From: Streptomyces griseofuscus | GTDB taxonomy: Bacteria; Actinomycetota; Actinomycetes; Streptomycetales; Streptomycetaceae | DNA: 64,000 bases | NCBI RefSeq assembly: GCF_014673495.1 | Contig: NZ_CP051006.1 | Span: forward strand, 1,674,001 to 1,738,000 | Direction of reading: 5' to 3' | Part shown: one piece after another, positions 33,202-41,228 of the stretch | Numbering within the stretch: the stretch's first letter is position 1 | Layout: every line of letters starts with the position of its first letter | Program-made: the position numbers and the translations under genes | The notes under the pieces: model-generated | Databases searched by the model: none | What the model was told of the DNA's origin: nothing | The model's input: the letters and a program-made list of their open reading frames with translations, nothing else

Positions 33202-33395
33202 GCGTTACCTGTCTCCTGGTCAAAGGGCGTGACCGGCTCAGCCGTGACCGTCTGGAGCCTGCTGATGTCGTCGTGAATGGTGAAGCCGAGGAGCATGTAC
33301 GCGGCGAGGTGACCGGCCACCAGGAGCGTGGCTGGGACCGCGCCTAACAGCTCGCGCCTCACTCGGCCGGGGCTCAGGGGGGGTCTTGCAGACAT
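33198..33395 (-). CDS. Small single-pass membrane protein
   Basis: 65 residues from ATG 33395. One hydrophobic helix (LLGAVPATLLVAGHLAAYML) is flanked by a basic N-terminus and a polar tail. No recognised family. It overlaps the methyltransferase start by 4 nt, so it is probably co-translated. Confidence 0.55.
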   Translation of the reverse strand: MSARPPLSPGRVRRELLGAVPATLLVAGHLAAYMLLGFTIHDDISRLQTVTAEPVTPFDQETGNA

Positions 33396-33466
33396 GACTC
33401 TCGATTCAGGAGGGCGAGGAAGAGGCGTCGGCCGTGGGCGGGGCAGAGGGGACGGCCGACGCCAGC

Positions 33467-34006
33467 TCATCGGGTTGTCGGCGCACACGAGGCGGCCTCG
33501 GCCGCACGCGCGCGCAGTGCCTCGTAGAGGTGCTCGGGGTCCGCGAGAACCGGGCCGCCGTAGTCGGGAGGGATCAGCCAGTAGTGCCCGGGGGGCGAGG
33601 TGCGGTCCAGGCTCGGCACAACGATGCACTGGGTGAAGGGCGGGGTCCCGCCCTGGCACACCACGCCGACCAGGCCGCTGTCGCGTGGCCAGTACCCGGA
33701 CGTGCCGGGCGGCACCAAAAAGTAGATGGCCGGCAGGAAGGGGTCGCACCAGACCGCCCCGACTCCCAGCGCCTTCACCGTGGAGCGAAGCTCCTCCGGC
33801 GCGGTGAACCCGTCGCCAAGAGCACTGTAGGGCGCGCGTACGGCGTCCCACACGATCCCGGCTGTCAACGGGGCTACACCGCGCTCCGCCCACCCCTCGG
33901 GCGTGGGCGTCGGCCTTGCGGCCCGGAGCATCCACTGCGTCGCCCGAACCCGACGCTCCAGGGCCTCCCCGCGCGACGGGGGCACCGCGCGTCTCACGGC
34001 GGTCAC
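33467..34006 (-). CDS. Hypothetical protein, first gene of the biosynthetic operon
   Basis: 179 residues from GTG 34006. It contains aromatic and proline-rich stretches (AVWCDPFLPAIYFLVPPG, SPPGHYWLIPPDYGGPV) followed by a helix (PEHLYEALRARAAEAAS). No catalytic motif or family is recognised and there is no signal peptide. It is the most upstream gene of the minus-strand cluster, 226 nt below the XRE/TPR regulator. Confidence 0.6.
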   Translation of the reverse strand: MTAVRRAVPPSRGEALERRVRATQWMLRAARPTPTPEGWAERGVAPLTAGIVWDAVRAPYSALGDGFTAPEELRSTVKALGVGAVWCDPFLPAIYFLVPPGTSGYWPRDSGLVGVVCQGGTPPFTQCIVVPSLDRTSPPGHYWLIPPDYGGPVLADPEHLYEALRARAAEAASCAPTTR

Positions 34007-34140
34007 CGCTCAGCACCTGCCTCGGGCGCAGGCCGGCATGCGCGGGCATCTGTGGCGCGCTCGTCGCACGGGCATCGCCTGGGTCGACGTCGCACAACGG
34101 TCGTAGACGTATGCAAGCGTGAGCGATGCAGTCATTAAGA

Positions 34141-34196
34141 ACCCCCTGGTCAGTTCAGGTCGGCGACTACAGGCCCGACCGTAGTGACCAGGGGGT
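34141..34196. promoter_or_regulatory. Nested inverted repeat upstream of the biosynthetic operon
   Basis: The outer arms ACCCCCTGGTCA (34141-34152) and TGACCAGGGGGT (34185-34196) are perfect 12-bp complements. Inner arms GGTCGG and CCGACC lie between them. The structure is 36 nt past the regulator stop and 135 nt upstream of the first operon gene on the minus strand. It could be the regulator's terminator, a structured leader, or an operator. Confidence 0.5.
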
Positions 34197-34231
34197 GATG
34201 CAAGTGCTACAGAACGTAGGACTTTTGATGG

Positions 34232-35461
34232 TCAGACGAGGCCGAGCCGGATGCCCAGCTCGACCAGTTCGCCCCTCTTCTGGGTCCGGATCATCGTGCC
34301 GACGGTCTCCCGTACGCCCGCGTGCATCCGGGTGGCCTGGGGTGCCAGCCGCTCGGCCTTGATGAAGGCCCCCAGAGCTTCCTGTCGCTGCCCGTTGTAG
34401 AAGTAAGCGCGCCCCACATCGATGAGGTGGTGGGAGTGGCGCTCGGGGGAGAACTCGGATGGCAGGCGTACCTTCCCGGCGCGCTCCACCGCTACGCGGC
34501 CTCGACCCATCTCCACCGGCAACGACACCCCCCAGATCGCCACGTTGGTCGGGCCGAACTGCAACTCGAAGTCGTTGCGGTCCTCGCCCAGCTCCTCGGC
34601 CGCGACCTTCGCCTTCTCCCAGTGCTGCTCGGCCACGGCTGCGGTTTCCGAACGCACCGAGTTCAGTGCGGCCTTCAGGTGGAACGCCCCTCGTAGGGAC
34701 ACCACCTCAGGGCTGGCCTCGCGCACCGCGCCCAGCTCGGTCAGGGCACTGTCGATGACGGCGCCCGCCTCGTCGTGCTCCCCTATGCTCAGGAACTCGC
34801 CTGCGTCGTACCACCTGGAGGCCAGAACCCGCAGCGGGTCCTCTGTCTCGCATGCCGACCAGACCACCCGCTCGGTCGCCAGCGTGGCATCCGAGATGTG
34901 GCCCAACTTGTACAGGTACTGCATGGCGCACTCGTAGCCCGAGGTGAGCAGGCCGAACGTCTCCCTGCGCTGGTCGCCCTCGCTCACCTCGCAAGCCACC
35001 TGGAGGTCGCGAAGCAGCTGTGGCAGCACCGCACCAGACCGCGCAAGTGCGGCGGCCTGCCGGAGGGCGTTCGCCTCGCCCACCCGCCGACGTAGGTCGA
35101 CCAGGTCGACCGCGGCGACCTCGTGGTCCGCCGGCCTTGTTGGTCGGCCATGCCGAAGAAGGGCCCGGCGTACACCGGCAACCGCCGCGACCGCGGCCTG
35201 CCCGTCAGTGTCGGAGGTCAGCGGCATGTACGGGGCCCCGGTGATCTCCGTGGGATGGCAGTCCAGGGCCTTGGCGAAGGCCAGCACGATCGCTGACCGG
35301 TCCAGGCTCCTGCGCCCTTGCTCGTACGCTCGCACCGCGGAGATCGAGAATCCGGTTTCAGTGGCCAGGCGTTGCTGTGTCCACCGGCGGCGCACGCGGA
35401 GGCGGGCAAGACGCTGCCCGTTGCTCTCCACGCCCCTGCCGGTGTCGGCGTAGTGGGGCAT
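34232..35461 (-). CDS. XRE family regulator with TPR-like sensor domain
   Basis: 409 residues from ATG 35461 (GGAGC upstream; open frame extends further 5' without support). The HTH is at about 14-62: RLARLRVRRRWTQQRLATET, then GFSISAVRAYEQGRRSLDR. About 300 residues of helical repeats follow (YFYNGQRQEALGAFIKAERL), as in Streptomyces pathway-associated XRE-TPR regulators. Its position directly upstream of, and on the same strand as, the biosynthetic operon makes it the likely controller. Confidence 0.78.
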   Translation of the reverse strand: MPHYADTGRGVESNGQRLARLRVRRRWTQQRLATETGFSISAVRAYEQGRRSLDRSAIVLAFAKALDCHPTEITGAPYMPLTSDTDGQAAVAAVAGVRRALLRHGRPTRPADHEVAAVDLVDLRRRVGEANALRQAAALARSGAVLPQLLRDLQVACEVSEGDQRRETFGLLTSGYECAMQYLYKLGHISDATLATERVVWSACETEDPLRVLASRWYDAGEFLSIGEHDEAGAVIDSALTELGAVREASPEVVSLRGAFHLKAALNSVRSETAAVAEQHWEKAKVAAEELGEDRNDFELQFGPTNVAIWGVSLPVEMGRGRVAVERAGKVRLPSEFSPERHSHHLIDVGRAYFYNGQRQEALGAFIKAERLAPQATRMHAGVRETVGTMIRTQKRGELVELGIRLGLV

Positions 35462-35642
35462 ACTGGCTCCATTCCTAGCGTCCACTAGGACGGTACCCCT
35501 CTTGGGGGGACCGGGGGCTGCGAACTTCCCTCGATTCCTACCGACTTGCAGTGGCGCTCGCATCGGGGCCCGAGGCTCTACGGTGCCAGAGCGGACAACC
35601 GCGTATCGGTGAACGCGGTAGGCAGAGTTGCGCTCCGGCTAG

Positions 35643-36539
35643 GTGGTTTCGTTTGGATCAGCGGGCGGACCACAGGAAGATGCCGGCGATGTGGAGTCCG
35701 GCCAGGTAGATGGTCGCGGTCTTCTCGTAGCGGGTGGCGATGCCGCGCCACTGCTTGAGGCGGTTGATGCACCGTTCGACGGTGTTGCGCTGCTTGTAGG
35801 TCTCGCGGTCGAAGGCCGGTGGTCTGCCGCCCCGGCTGCCTCGGCGCAGGCGGTGGCCGCGTTGGTCCGCCGGCACGGGGATCACCGCACGGATGCCGCG
35901 CCTGCGCAGGTGCTCGCGGATCGCCCTGGACGAATACGCTTTGTCCGCCAGGACCACATCCGGCCTGGTGCGCGGCCGGCCACGCCGTCGGGGAACACGC
36001 ACGCGGGCCATGACATCGGTGAAGGCCGGTGCATCGCCTGCCTGTCCGGCGGTGAGGACGAACGCCAGAGGCCGGCAGCGGGCATCGGCCGCGAGGTGGA
36101 TCTTCGTCGTCAGTCCGCCGCGGGACCGGCCGATGGCGTGGTCAGCCGGTTCGCCGGCCGGGGCCCCTTTTTGCGGGCTCCGGCCGCATGCTGGTGAGCC
36201 CGCACGATCGTGGAGTCCACGGACACAGCCCAGGCCAGATCCTCGTCGGCGTCGGCCTGGGCCATCAGCGCGGTGAAGACCCGCTCCCAGGTGCCGTCGA
36301 CGGCCCACATCCGCAGCCGGTTGTAGACGCCACGCCAGTTGCCGTACTTCTCCGGCAGGTGCACCCACTGCGTTCCGGTCTGGAACTTGAACGCGATCGC
36401 GTCGATCACCTCCCGGTGATCCCGCCACCGGCCGCCCCGCTTCGGCGTCCGGTCAGGGAGCAACGGCTCGATCCGCGACCATTGCACATCAGTTAACGGC
36501 ACGCCCAGACCAACGATCGACTGATCCAAACGAAACGGC
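35643..36539 (-). mobile_element. IS5-family element, copy 1 (897 bp)
   Basis: Identical in sequence, as far as read, to the copy at 56975-57871 but in opposite orientation. Ends read GTGGTTTCGTTTGGATCAG and GCCGTTTCGTTTGGATCAG. CTAG flanks both sides (35639-35642, 36540-36543), compatible with a YTAR- or TA-type target duplication. It lies between the XRE/TPR regulator and a plus-strand hypothetical gene. Confidence 0.9.
35658..36529 (-). CDS. IS5-family DDE transposase, two frames joined by -1 frameshift
   Basis: The first frame starts at TTG 36529 and stops at 36110; the second continues in the -1 frame to 35658. A slippery C-AAA-AAG lies at 36167-36173, just before the first frame loses homology. 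Visible catalytic features are VSVDSTIVRAHQH (first Asp), VVLADKAYSS (second Asp) and RNTVERCINRLKQWRG (Glu within the YREK-like motif). The N-terminal LTDVQWSRIEPLLPDR is the usual IS5/DUF4096 start. Programmed frameshifting is common in this group. Confidence 0.88.
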
Positions 36540-36657
36540 CTAGCTCCCAAGGGTGCTCCTGGTCGCTGGCCACCGCGCCCCCGGCACTGCTGTCTGGTAT
36601 CAGTGAAGATGGCGACGGCTTCGCCCAACATGGTGAACAGCCCTGGGGCGAGTTGGC

Positions 36658-37416
36658 ATGGCCGGCCAATCAAGGGTTATGGAGCCGCTAGGGTCGCGGA
36701 GCGTGACGGAGAAGAGAGCGCGGCGCTGTTTCTGCGGGTGTGGCGGGAACGCAGAAATGGGCAGTTGGTTTGTTCGGGGCCACGACGTCACCGCGGCCAC
36801 CGCTCTGCGCGCCGTGGAGGCCCTGCGCCTGCCACACCAGCTGATGTCGCTGGGGTACGGGCCGGAACGCTCGGTGGTCGAGGCGGCTGTCCAGGAGGCG
36901 GGCTGGGTCCGCTGTCCGGGGTGCGCGTACGTCGGACCGTCGACTGCCCACACCTGCACTGTCGGCGCCCCGGCTGGTGCTCAGTCCCCTGCCTCACCTG
37001 AAGACGGGTTGGAGCAAGCGCGGGAACCCGCGCCGCTGGGCCCCGCGGCAGCGTCGCTGGCCGAGTCCGGGGCTGCCAAGGGGCGCTTGCTGCCGAGGGC
37101 GGACGATTCGACTTGGGAGGCAGTGCCGCTGTATCTGCGCCAGCAGCTGCGGGGGCCCGCGCACCAGCTCGTGTCGCCCGCACAGGGGCCGCTGACGGCA
37201 CGAGAGAACCGGCGTCTGCTGGGCGCGGTCCGGGCGGCCAGCAGGATGCGGATGACTGGGGCGCACTGGGTTTTGCTGCTCACGACCGGCCGGGAGTCGT
37301 TCGGCGGCCCACGCAGCCAGCGGGCCCAGCGATTGTACGAAGCGCTGGAGCAGGTGGCGGCTGAATACGCGGCGCCCGGCGCACGCCCCGGCCGGCCCGC
37401 AGGTTCGCCATGTTGA
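36658..37416 (+). CDS. Hypothetical protein with Cys-rich N-terminus
   Basis: 252 residues from ATG 36658; GTG 36703 (MTEKRARRC) may be the true start. Two Cys clusters, CFCGCGG near the N-terminus and RCPGCAYVGPSTAHTC near residue 83, look like zinc sites. The middle is Pro/Ala-rich, and the C-terminus is helical (LLGAVRAASRMRMTGAHWVL). The function is unknown. The IS5 copy ends 118 bp upstream, so its promoter may have been altered. Confidence 0.55.
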   Translation: MAGQSRVMEPLGSRSVTEKRARRCFCGCGGNAEMGSWFVRGHDVTAATALRAVEALRLPHQLMSLGYGPERSVVEAAVQEAGWVRCPGCAYVGPSTAHTCTVGAPAGAQSPASPEDGLEQAREPAPLGPAAASLAESGAAKGRLLPRADDSTWEAVPLYLRQQLRGPAHQLVSPAQGPLTARENRRLLGAVRAASRMRMTGAHWVLLLTTGRESFGGPRSQRAQRLYEALEQVAAEYAAPGARPGRPAGSPC

Positions 37417-37573
37417 GCGAACTGTTCGCCACCTTCACTGAAACCGGACAACTGCGTACCGGTGCTCCCGCATGCTCAGCGTTGCGCTCCGGCTGGCTTC
37501 CAACGGCGATCCTGTTCGCTAGCCGCCGCCGATGAAGCCAGCGGGCCACCGCGTGTCGATGACCGCCGCCAGG

Positions 37574-38167
37574 TCAGCGCGCCAAGTGGAAGACAGCCGC
37601 GGCCACGATGGTGCCGAGGATGGTGCCTGCGATCACTTGGTTGCGTGTGTGGTCGCGTAGTTCGACGCGGGACCAGCCGACGAGGATGACCAAGAGGAAA
37701 CCGAGGGCCATCCACGGGCCATAGGTCTGCACGAGCATCGCGCAGGCACCTGCGGACACGGCTTGGTGGACGGAAATCTTCCAGGCGAAGGTGATTGCGG
37801 TGAGGATCGCGAGCGTCACGAGCATCGAAATGATGAGGCCCACCATGGTCCGCGGCGCCCCCGCGACGAGCATCAGCACGATGCCGGTGGCTACTGAGAG
37901 CAGGATGACGGCCATCACGACTAGCCGTGCTGGCTTTGCTCCGACGTGTCTGTCGCCCCAGTGGCCTTTGCGGATGCCGTACTTGATGAAGGTGATGGGG
38001 ATGACTGCCGCGAAGAGGGCGCCGACCATACCCCAGGCGACACCTGTCCATCGTGCGGTGTGCCAGCCGACCAGCAGGGTGACAGCGATGATCCAGTTCT
38101 TCGGCTCAAGCCAGTCTGTGATGCGGCGGGCCAGCTTCGACTCACTGGGGCGGACATCAGTTGTCAT
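37574..38167 (-). CDS. PAP2-like integral membrane protein
   Basis: 197 residues from ATG 38167, overlapping the MAB_1171c-like gene by 11 nt. Five or so membrane helices are visible, and the C-terminus ELRDHTRNQVIAGTILG matches the final His-containing motif of PAP2-type phosphatases. The earlier KxxxxxxRP and PSGH motifs are not recognisable, so catalytic competence is doubtful. It is the last gene of a four-gene operon under the XRE regulator at 40088. Confidence 0.65.
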   Translation of the reverse strand: MTTDVRPSESKLARRITDWLEPKNWIIAVTLLVGWHTARWTGVAWGMVGALFAAVIPITFIKYGIRKGHWGDRHVGAKPARLVVMAVILLSVATGIVLMLVAGAPRTMVGLIISMLVTLAILTAITFAWKISVHQAVSAGACAMLVQTYGPWMALGFLLVILVGWSRVELRDHTRNQVIAGTILGTIVAAAVFHLAR

Positions 38168-39356
38168 GTGAGGAAATCCTTTCCGAAGCGCCCTGCTCAT
38201 GAGAAATGGACGACTGCTCTTGCCGGACGAATTCGAAAACGACTGGCGAGGAGAGGTACGCGTGGGCAACAGCGCGCAACCATTGCAGTTCACTGTCTCT
38301 GTCTCGCCCAGTGACGCCAAGGGGTGGATATTCAACTCCCCGCAGCCGCTTGCCATTTCGGGCGCTCTGAGCGGCTGCACGCAACCAGCAGGCTTCCGCC
38401 ACTGCGTCAGAAAGTTGCGCGTCGACCCCTTCTTGGCGAACGAACCTCCGAGCCTTTGCATGTATGTCTACTGACACGTATTCGCGAAGTGCCAGGCAGG
38501 CATCTTCGATTTCGATGACGCACCGTTCCAACCGGAAGGGGATACGCCTTCTGCCTACGGAGGTCGCGAGCACCACGTACGGGGCGGCTTCCGTGAGCTG
38601 CGCCCAGAGGGGACGCAGCTTCCGCAGAGTGCTCCACGCCACGACGTACTCCACGGCGACGGAGAGAGGAGGCAAGCAGACGCCGAGCGCGACCGACAGG
38701 GCCGTGGCCTGCTTAAGCGTCGTGGAGAAGAGATTCTCCAAGCCCGGATAGCTGGCTCCGGAGGCGAGGTGGACCGTCACGAACACGATGCGCTGGAGGG
38801 CGTAGAGGCTCCCGAGCAGAGTCCCCAAGCCCAGGAATCCGAGGCCGGCCTTCCCAAGGAGTGTCCGGCTATGGCGTACGCCGCCGAGGAACAACCACGT
38901 CGCCACGACCATGGCGACACCGATGTACAGCGTGAAGACCGTCATATAGAGGAGCGGAAAGAGGGCGTCACGACCTCCCCCAAGCCTGACCGGCCCTCCC
39001 GGCGTCCAGTTGGCCAAGGCGTAGAAGGCAAGCATGAGGGGCAACGTCACGCCAGCGGCCACGAGTCGGGCGCGGCGGGCCAAGCCCTGCGGTCGAACGA
39101 CTGCGATGACAAAGTCGAGCAGGTATGCCGCCGAGGTAACGCCGAGCATCTGTTTGAGCAGCGGCGACAGCCTGACATCTGCACCGACGATGGCATCGAC
39201 TGCCTCTTTGACCTGCGAAACCTCGAACGTCATTGCAGCCGCGAGAGTCACCAGGGTCAGCGCCAGACTTCGCTGCTTGTGGGAGTGCCGGAGGGACGGC
39301 AGCCGCCACAGAGCTACCAGCCACAGGGCGCCGGCGACGATGGTGGGTGTGCTCAT
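38157..39356 (-). CDS. MAB_1171c/DUF6545-like membrane protein
   Basis: 399 residues. Seven or so hydrophobic helices fill residues 1-240 (SAAYLLDFVIAVVRP, LYMTVFTLYIGVAMVVATWL). A cytoplasmic DUF6545 domain follows (LRKLRPLWAQLTEAAPYVVL, RRRIPFRLERCVIEIEDACL). The family is called a putative transporter, but its cargo is unknown. Streptomyces genomes often place it beside an XRE regulator and an ImmA-like protein, as here. It overlaps the ImmA-like gene by 4 nt. Confidence 0.75.
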   Translation of the reverse strand: MSTPTIVAGALWLVALWRLPSLRHSHKQRSLALTLVTLAAAMTFEVSQVKEAVDAIVGADVRLSPLLKQMLGVTSAAYLLDFVIAVVRPQGLARRARLVAAGVTLPLMLAFYALANWTPGGPVRLGGGRDALFPLLYMTVFTLYIGVAMVVATWLFLGGVRHSRTLLGKAGLGFLGLGTLLGSLYALQRIVFVTVHLASGASYPGLENLFSTTLKQATALSVALGVCLPPLSVAVEYVVAWSTLRKLRPLWAQLTEAAPYVVLATSVGRRRIPFRLERCVIEIEDACLALREYVSVDIHAKARRFVRQEGVDAQLSDAVAEACWLRAAAQSARNGKRLRGVEYPPLGVTGRDRDSELQWLRAVAHAYLSSPVVFEFVRQEQSSISHEQGASERISSHDN

Positions 39357-39907
39357 GAGCGGCGGTTCCTCCGTGGGTGGAGCAGGGCGTCGTCGAGGCG
39401 TGAAACCGCGCCAGACCGGCCGCTTTCTCGGCCCGAGTGGGCAAGATCGTGAAAGAGCTCTCCCAGGCAGGAGGCTGCCATCTCGGCGTCGTACTCGGTC
39501 TCGCTGTCGTAGCTCGTCCGACCGAGAGCGGAGAGCACCGCAGCGGGCTCGACCCCGTCAGGGAGGACTCCCAGCAGGGACTTGACGACGCTCTCGTTGC
39601 TCCCGGCATGTCCGAGCAGCAGGTGCGCTAGCTCGTGGCGCACGATCTGAGCACGATGCCGTTCGCTGGTAGCAGCGACGTGAAAGACGTAATCCCCGTG
39701 GTCGAACGAGAGAACCATTCCACAGGGAGCGTTGGCCCCTCCGGTCTCAGGCAATTCGTGGAGGTACAGAGGGCGGCCACGCTTGACGGCGAGCTGTCGG
39801 CATATTTCATCCACCGCGTAGGGGTCGGATATCTCGACCCCCCGCAACTGCTCCTCACACAGTCGCCTCAGTTGCGCCTCTCTGCGCGCAAATTGCCGTT
39901 TGAACAT
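39353..39907 (-). CDS. ImmA/IrrE-like zinc metallopeptidase
   Basis: 184 residues from ATG 39907. The zinc-peptidase motif HELAHLLLGH is at 91-100, and DSETEYDAEMAASCLGELF supplies the downstream Glu helix typical of ImmA/IrrE proteins. These proteases cleave partner XRE repressors to switch on mobile or stress genes. The XRE gene 180 nt upstream on the same strand is the obvious candidate partner. Confidence 0.75.
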   Translation of the reverse strand: MFKRQFARREAQLRRLCEEQLRGVEISDPYAVDEICRQLAVKRGRPLYLHELPETGGANAPCGMVLSFDHGDYVFHVAATSERHRAQIVRHELAHLLLGHAGSNESVVKSLLGVLPDGVEPAAVLSALGRTSYDSETEYDAEMAASCLGELFHDLAHSGRESGRSGAVSRLDDALLHPRRNRRS

Positions 39908-40087
39908 GGACGAGATCCTTGCTGTAGCCCCCGAATGAGCGCTGGCACGGCCCGCGCTAACCGGAACCCACCATTCCGCGTGGTTCGAGCGGAGCTTCGC
40001 ATACGTCCAGATGATCGCCCAAGGCGATCTTGAATGACCACGCGCGGCATACCAGTCAAATCCGCCCAGCGGGTGAGAGATGTCACA

Positions 40088-40540
40088 TCACTGCCCGGGC
40101 TTGTCGAGCCCTTCCCACCGTCGCGCTTGATTGATCACATCCGTGATCATCCTCAAACTGTCTGCCGAGAGGCCGTTGGCTCGAAGCGCAAGGCCGCGCA
40201 CGTCGCTGTCGGCCACGGCCTCGATCAGCTCCATGGAGGCGCGCACCTTTTCAGCCTCCTCCGCGTCGTAGTCGGAGAAGAAGTACTGCTCTTTGACGTG
40301 GAAGTGGCCGGCAAGCCGTTCCACCGTCGTGTAGGTGGGGTTGGGCTTGACCCCGGTCCGCAGCTGCGAGATCGCACTCTCGGACACGGAGATCGCCCGG
40401 GCGACCTCGGCGTTGGTGTAGCGCTTGCCGGTCTCCGGGTTCGTCACGGTGTGGAACAGGTGGTTGAGCTTGTCGGCGAATGAGCGCCGAGCGTCGGCCG
40501 CGCCGCCGGGCGCCGCCGCCGGTCCGCTGGACTCCACCAT
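40088..40540 (-). CDS. XRE family repressor-like regulator
   Basis: 150 residues from ATG 40540, 7 nt after AGGAG. The HTH lies at about 40-85 (RYTNAEVARAISVSESAISQ, then LRTGVKPNPTY). The C-terminus is helical. It heads the operon that includes the ImmA-like peptidase and two membrane proteins. Three palindromic CACTNNAGTG-type sites lie just upstream and are the probable operators. Confidence 0.8.
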   Translation of the reverse strand: MVESSGPAAAPGGAADARRSFADKLNHLFHTVTNPETGKRYTNAEVARAISVSESAISQLRTGVKPNPTYTTVERLAGHFHVKEQYFFSDYDAEEAEKVRASMELIEAVADSDVRGLALRANGLSADSLRMITDVINQARRWEGLDKPGQ

Positions 40541-40577
40541 CACCGACTCCTCTCGTCTAGACGCCGACCCCGGACTG

Positions 40578-40682
40578 TACTGCAGTGTAGTTCCCGGAGC
40601 CAAAGACCGAGAGGCTTCACTTCAGTGTTGACAGATCAGGATCACTTTGGCGTAGGTTTTGGATCACGGCTTCACTGAAGTG
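40578..40682. promoter_or_regulatory. Three palindromic CACTNNAGTG-type sites, probable XRE operators
   Basis: TACTGCAGTG (40578-40587), CACTTCAGTG (40618-40627) and CACTGAAGTG (40673-40682) are spaced 40 and 55 bp apart. The second and third are exact reverse complements and both are followed by TTG. A TTGACA box (40628-40633) abuts site two on the plus strand. The spacing upstream of the XRE start suggests autoregulation and possible control of the plus-strand genes. Confidence 0.6.
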
Positions 40683-40895
40683 TTGCCGCGTGGGTAGGGC
40701 GCGGTAGGCGCTCCTTGCCCGGCCTTCGTAACCTACGTACGCGCTAGGACCCGCCCATGATCGCTCCGCCTTCGTCGCAGCAGCTCACGCGACTACTACA
40801 GGGTTTAAGAACCAACTCTGGACCTTGACGCGGAGCCGTGCGTATGTTCGTCGTCCCTGCCGGGCAGATCGCCCGCACGGACAAGCACAGGAGCA

Positions 40896-40982
40896 ATGAC
40901 GTGCACAACTTCCGGGCCTCATAGGTCCCCGGATACAGCGACGGCGCCCGAGAGCTGCAACTCCCGGACGCCGGACGCCTAA
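40896..40982 (+). CDS. Possible 28-codon leader ORF upstream of the replication/mobilisation operon
   Basis: ATG 40896 follows AGGAG very closely (2 nt gap), encoding a Thr/Ser/Pro-rich peptide ending at TAA 40980-40982. It lies in the 540-bp non-coding stretch between the XRE gene and ATG 41082, which otherwise holds the operators and hairpins. It could be a regulatory leader peptide; coding status is uncertain. Confidence 0.35.
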   Translation: MTCTTSGPHRSPDTATAPESCNSRTPDA

Positions 40983-41023
40983 CGGCTGTACCGCCCCGGC
41001 AAGGGCGGAGATCGCCACCATCA

Positions 41024-41059
41024 CCACGCTGATCCCTTCCACGGGGCGTCTCAGCGTGG
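41024..41059 (+). promoter_or_regulatory. Leader stem-loop just upstream of the first operon RBS
   Basis: CCACGCTGA (41024-41032) pairs perfectly with 41051-41059 around an 18-nt loop, ending 7 nt before AAAGGAG. Another short stem (CCGCCC/GGGCGG) lies at about 40991-41009. Together with the small upstream ORF they suggest attenuation or translational control. Confidence 0.45.
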
Positions 41060-41081
41060 CAATACCAAAGGAGATTCTTGC

Positions 41082-41228
41082 ATGGGCTCCGCCCTGCGCA
41101 AAAGGCCCTTCCGTCCGGCCTGCGCGGCAGCTAGCTCCGCCTCGGCGCCTCAGTGCCCCGAGCCGGACCCCACCACCCTGGCCCAGATGAGCCGCACCTC
41201 CCGCCCGCTCACCGGGAGCGGCCGATGA
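41082..41228 (+). CDS. Small 48-aa protein, first gene of Rep-like operon
   Basis: ATG 41082 has AAAGGAG at ideal spacing, and its stop overlaps the next start (ATGA at 41225). The peptide is basic at the N-terminus, with two Cys (SALRKRPFRPACAAASSA) and a Pro/Thr-rich end. No family recognised; translational coupling to the Rep-like gene may be its main role. Confidence 0.5.
   Translation: MGSALRKRPFRPACAAASSASAPQCPEPDPTTLAQMSRTSRPLTGSGR

Noticed and set aside
34232..35461. Divergent regulation of the biosynthetic operon
   Set aside because: The XRE/TPR gene is on the same strand as the operon, so a divergent shared promoter cannot be invoked; control would be through the 225-bp gap below it.
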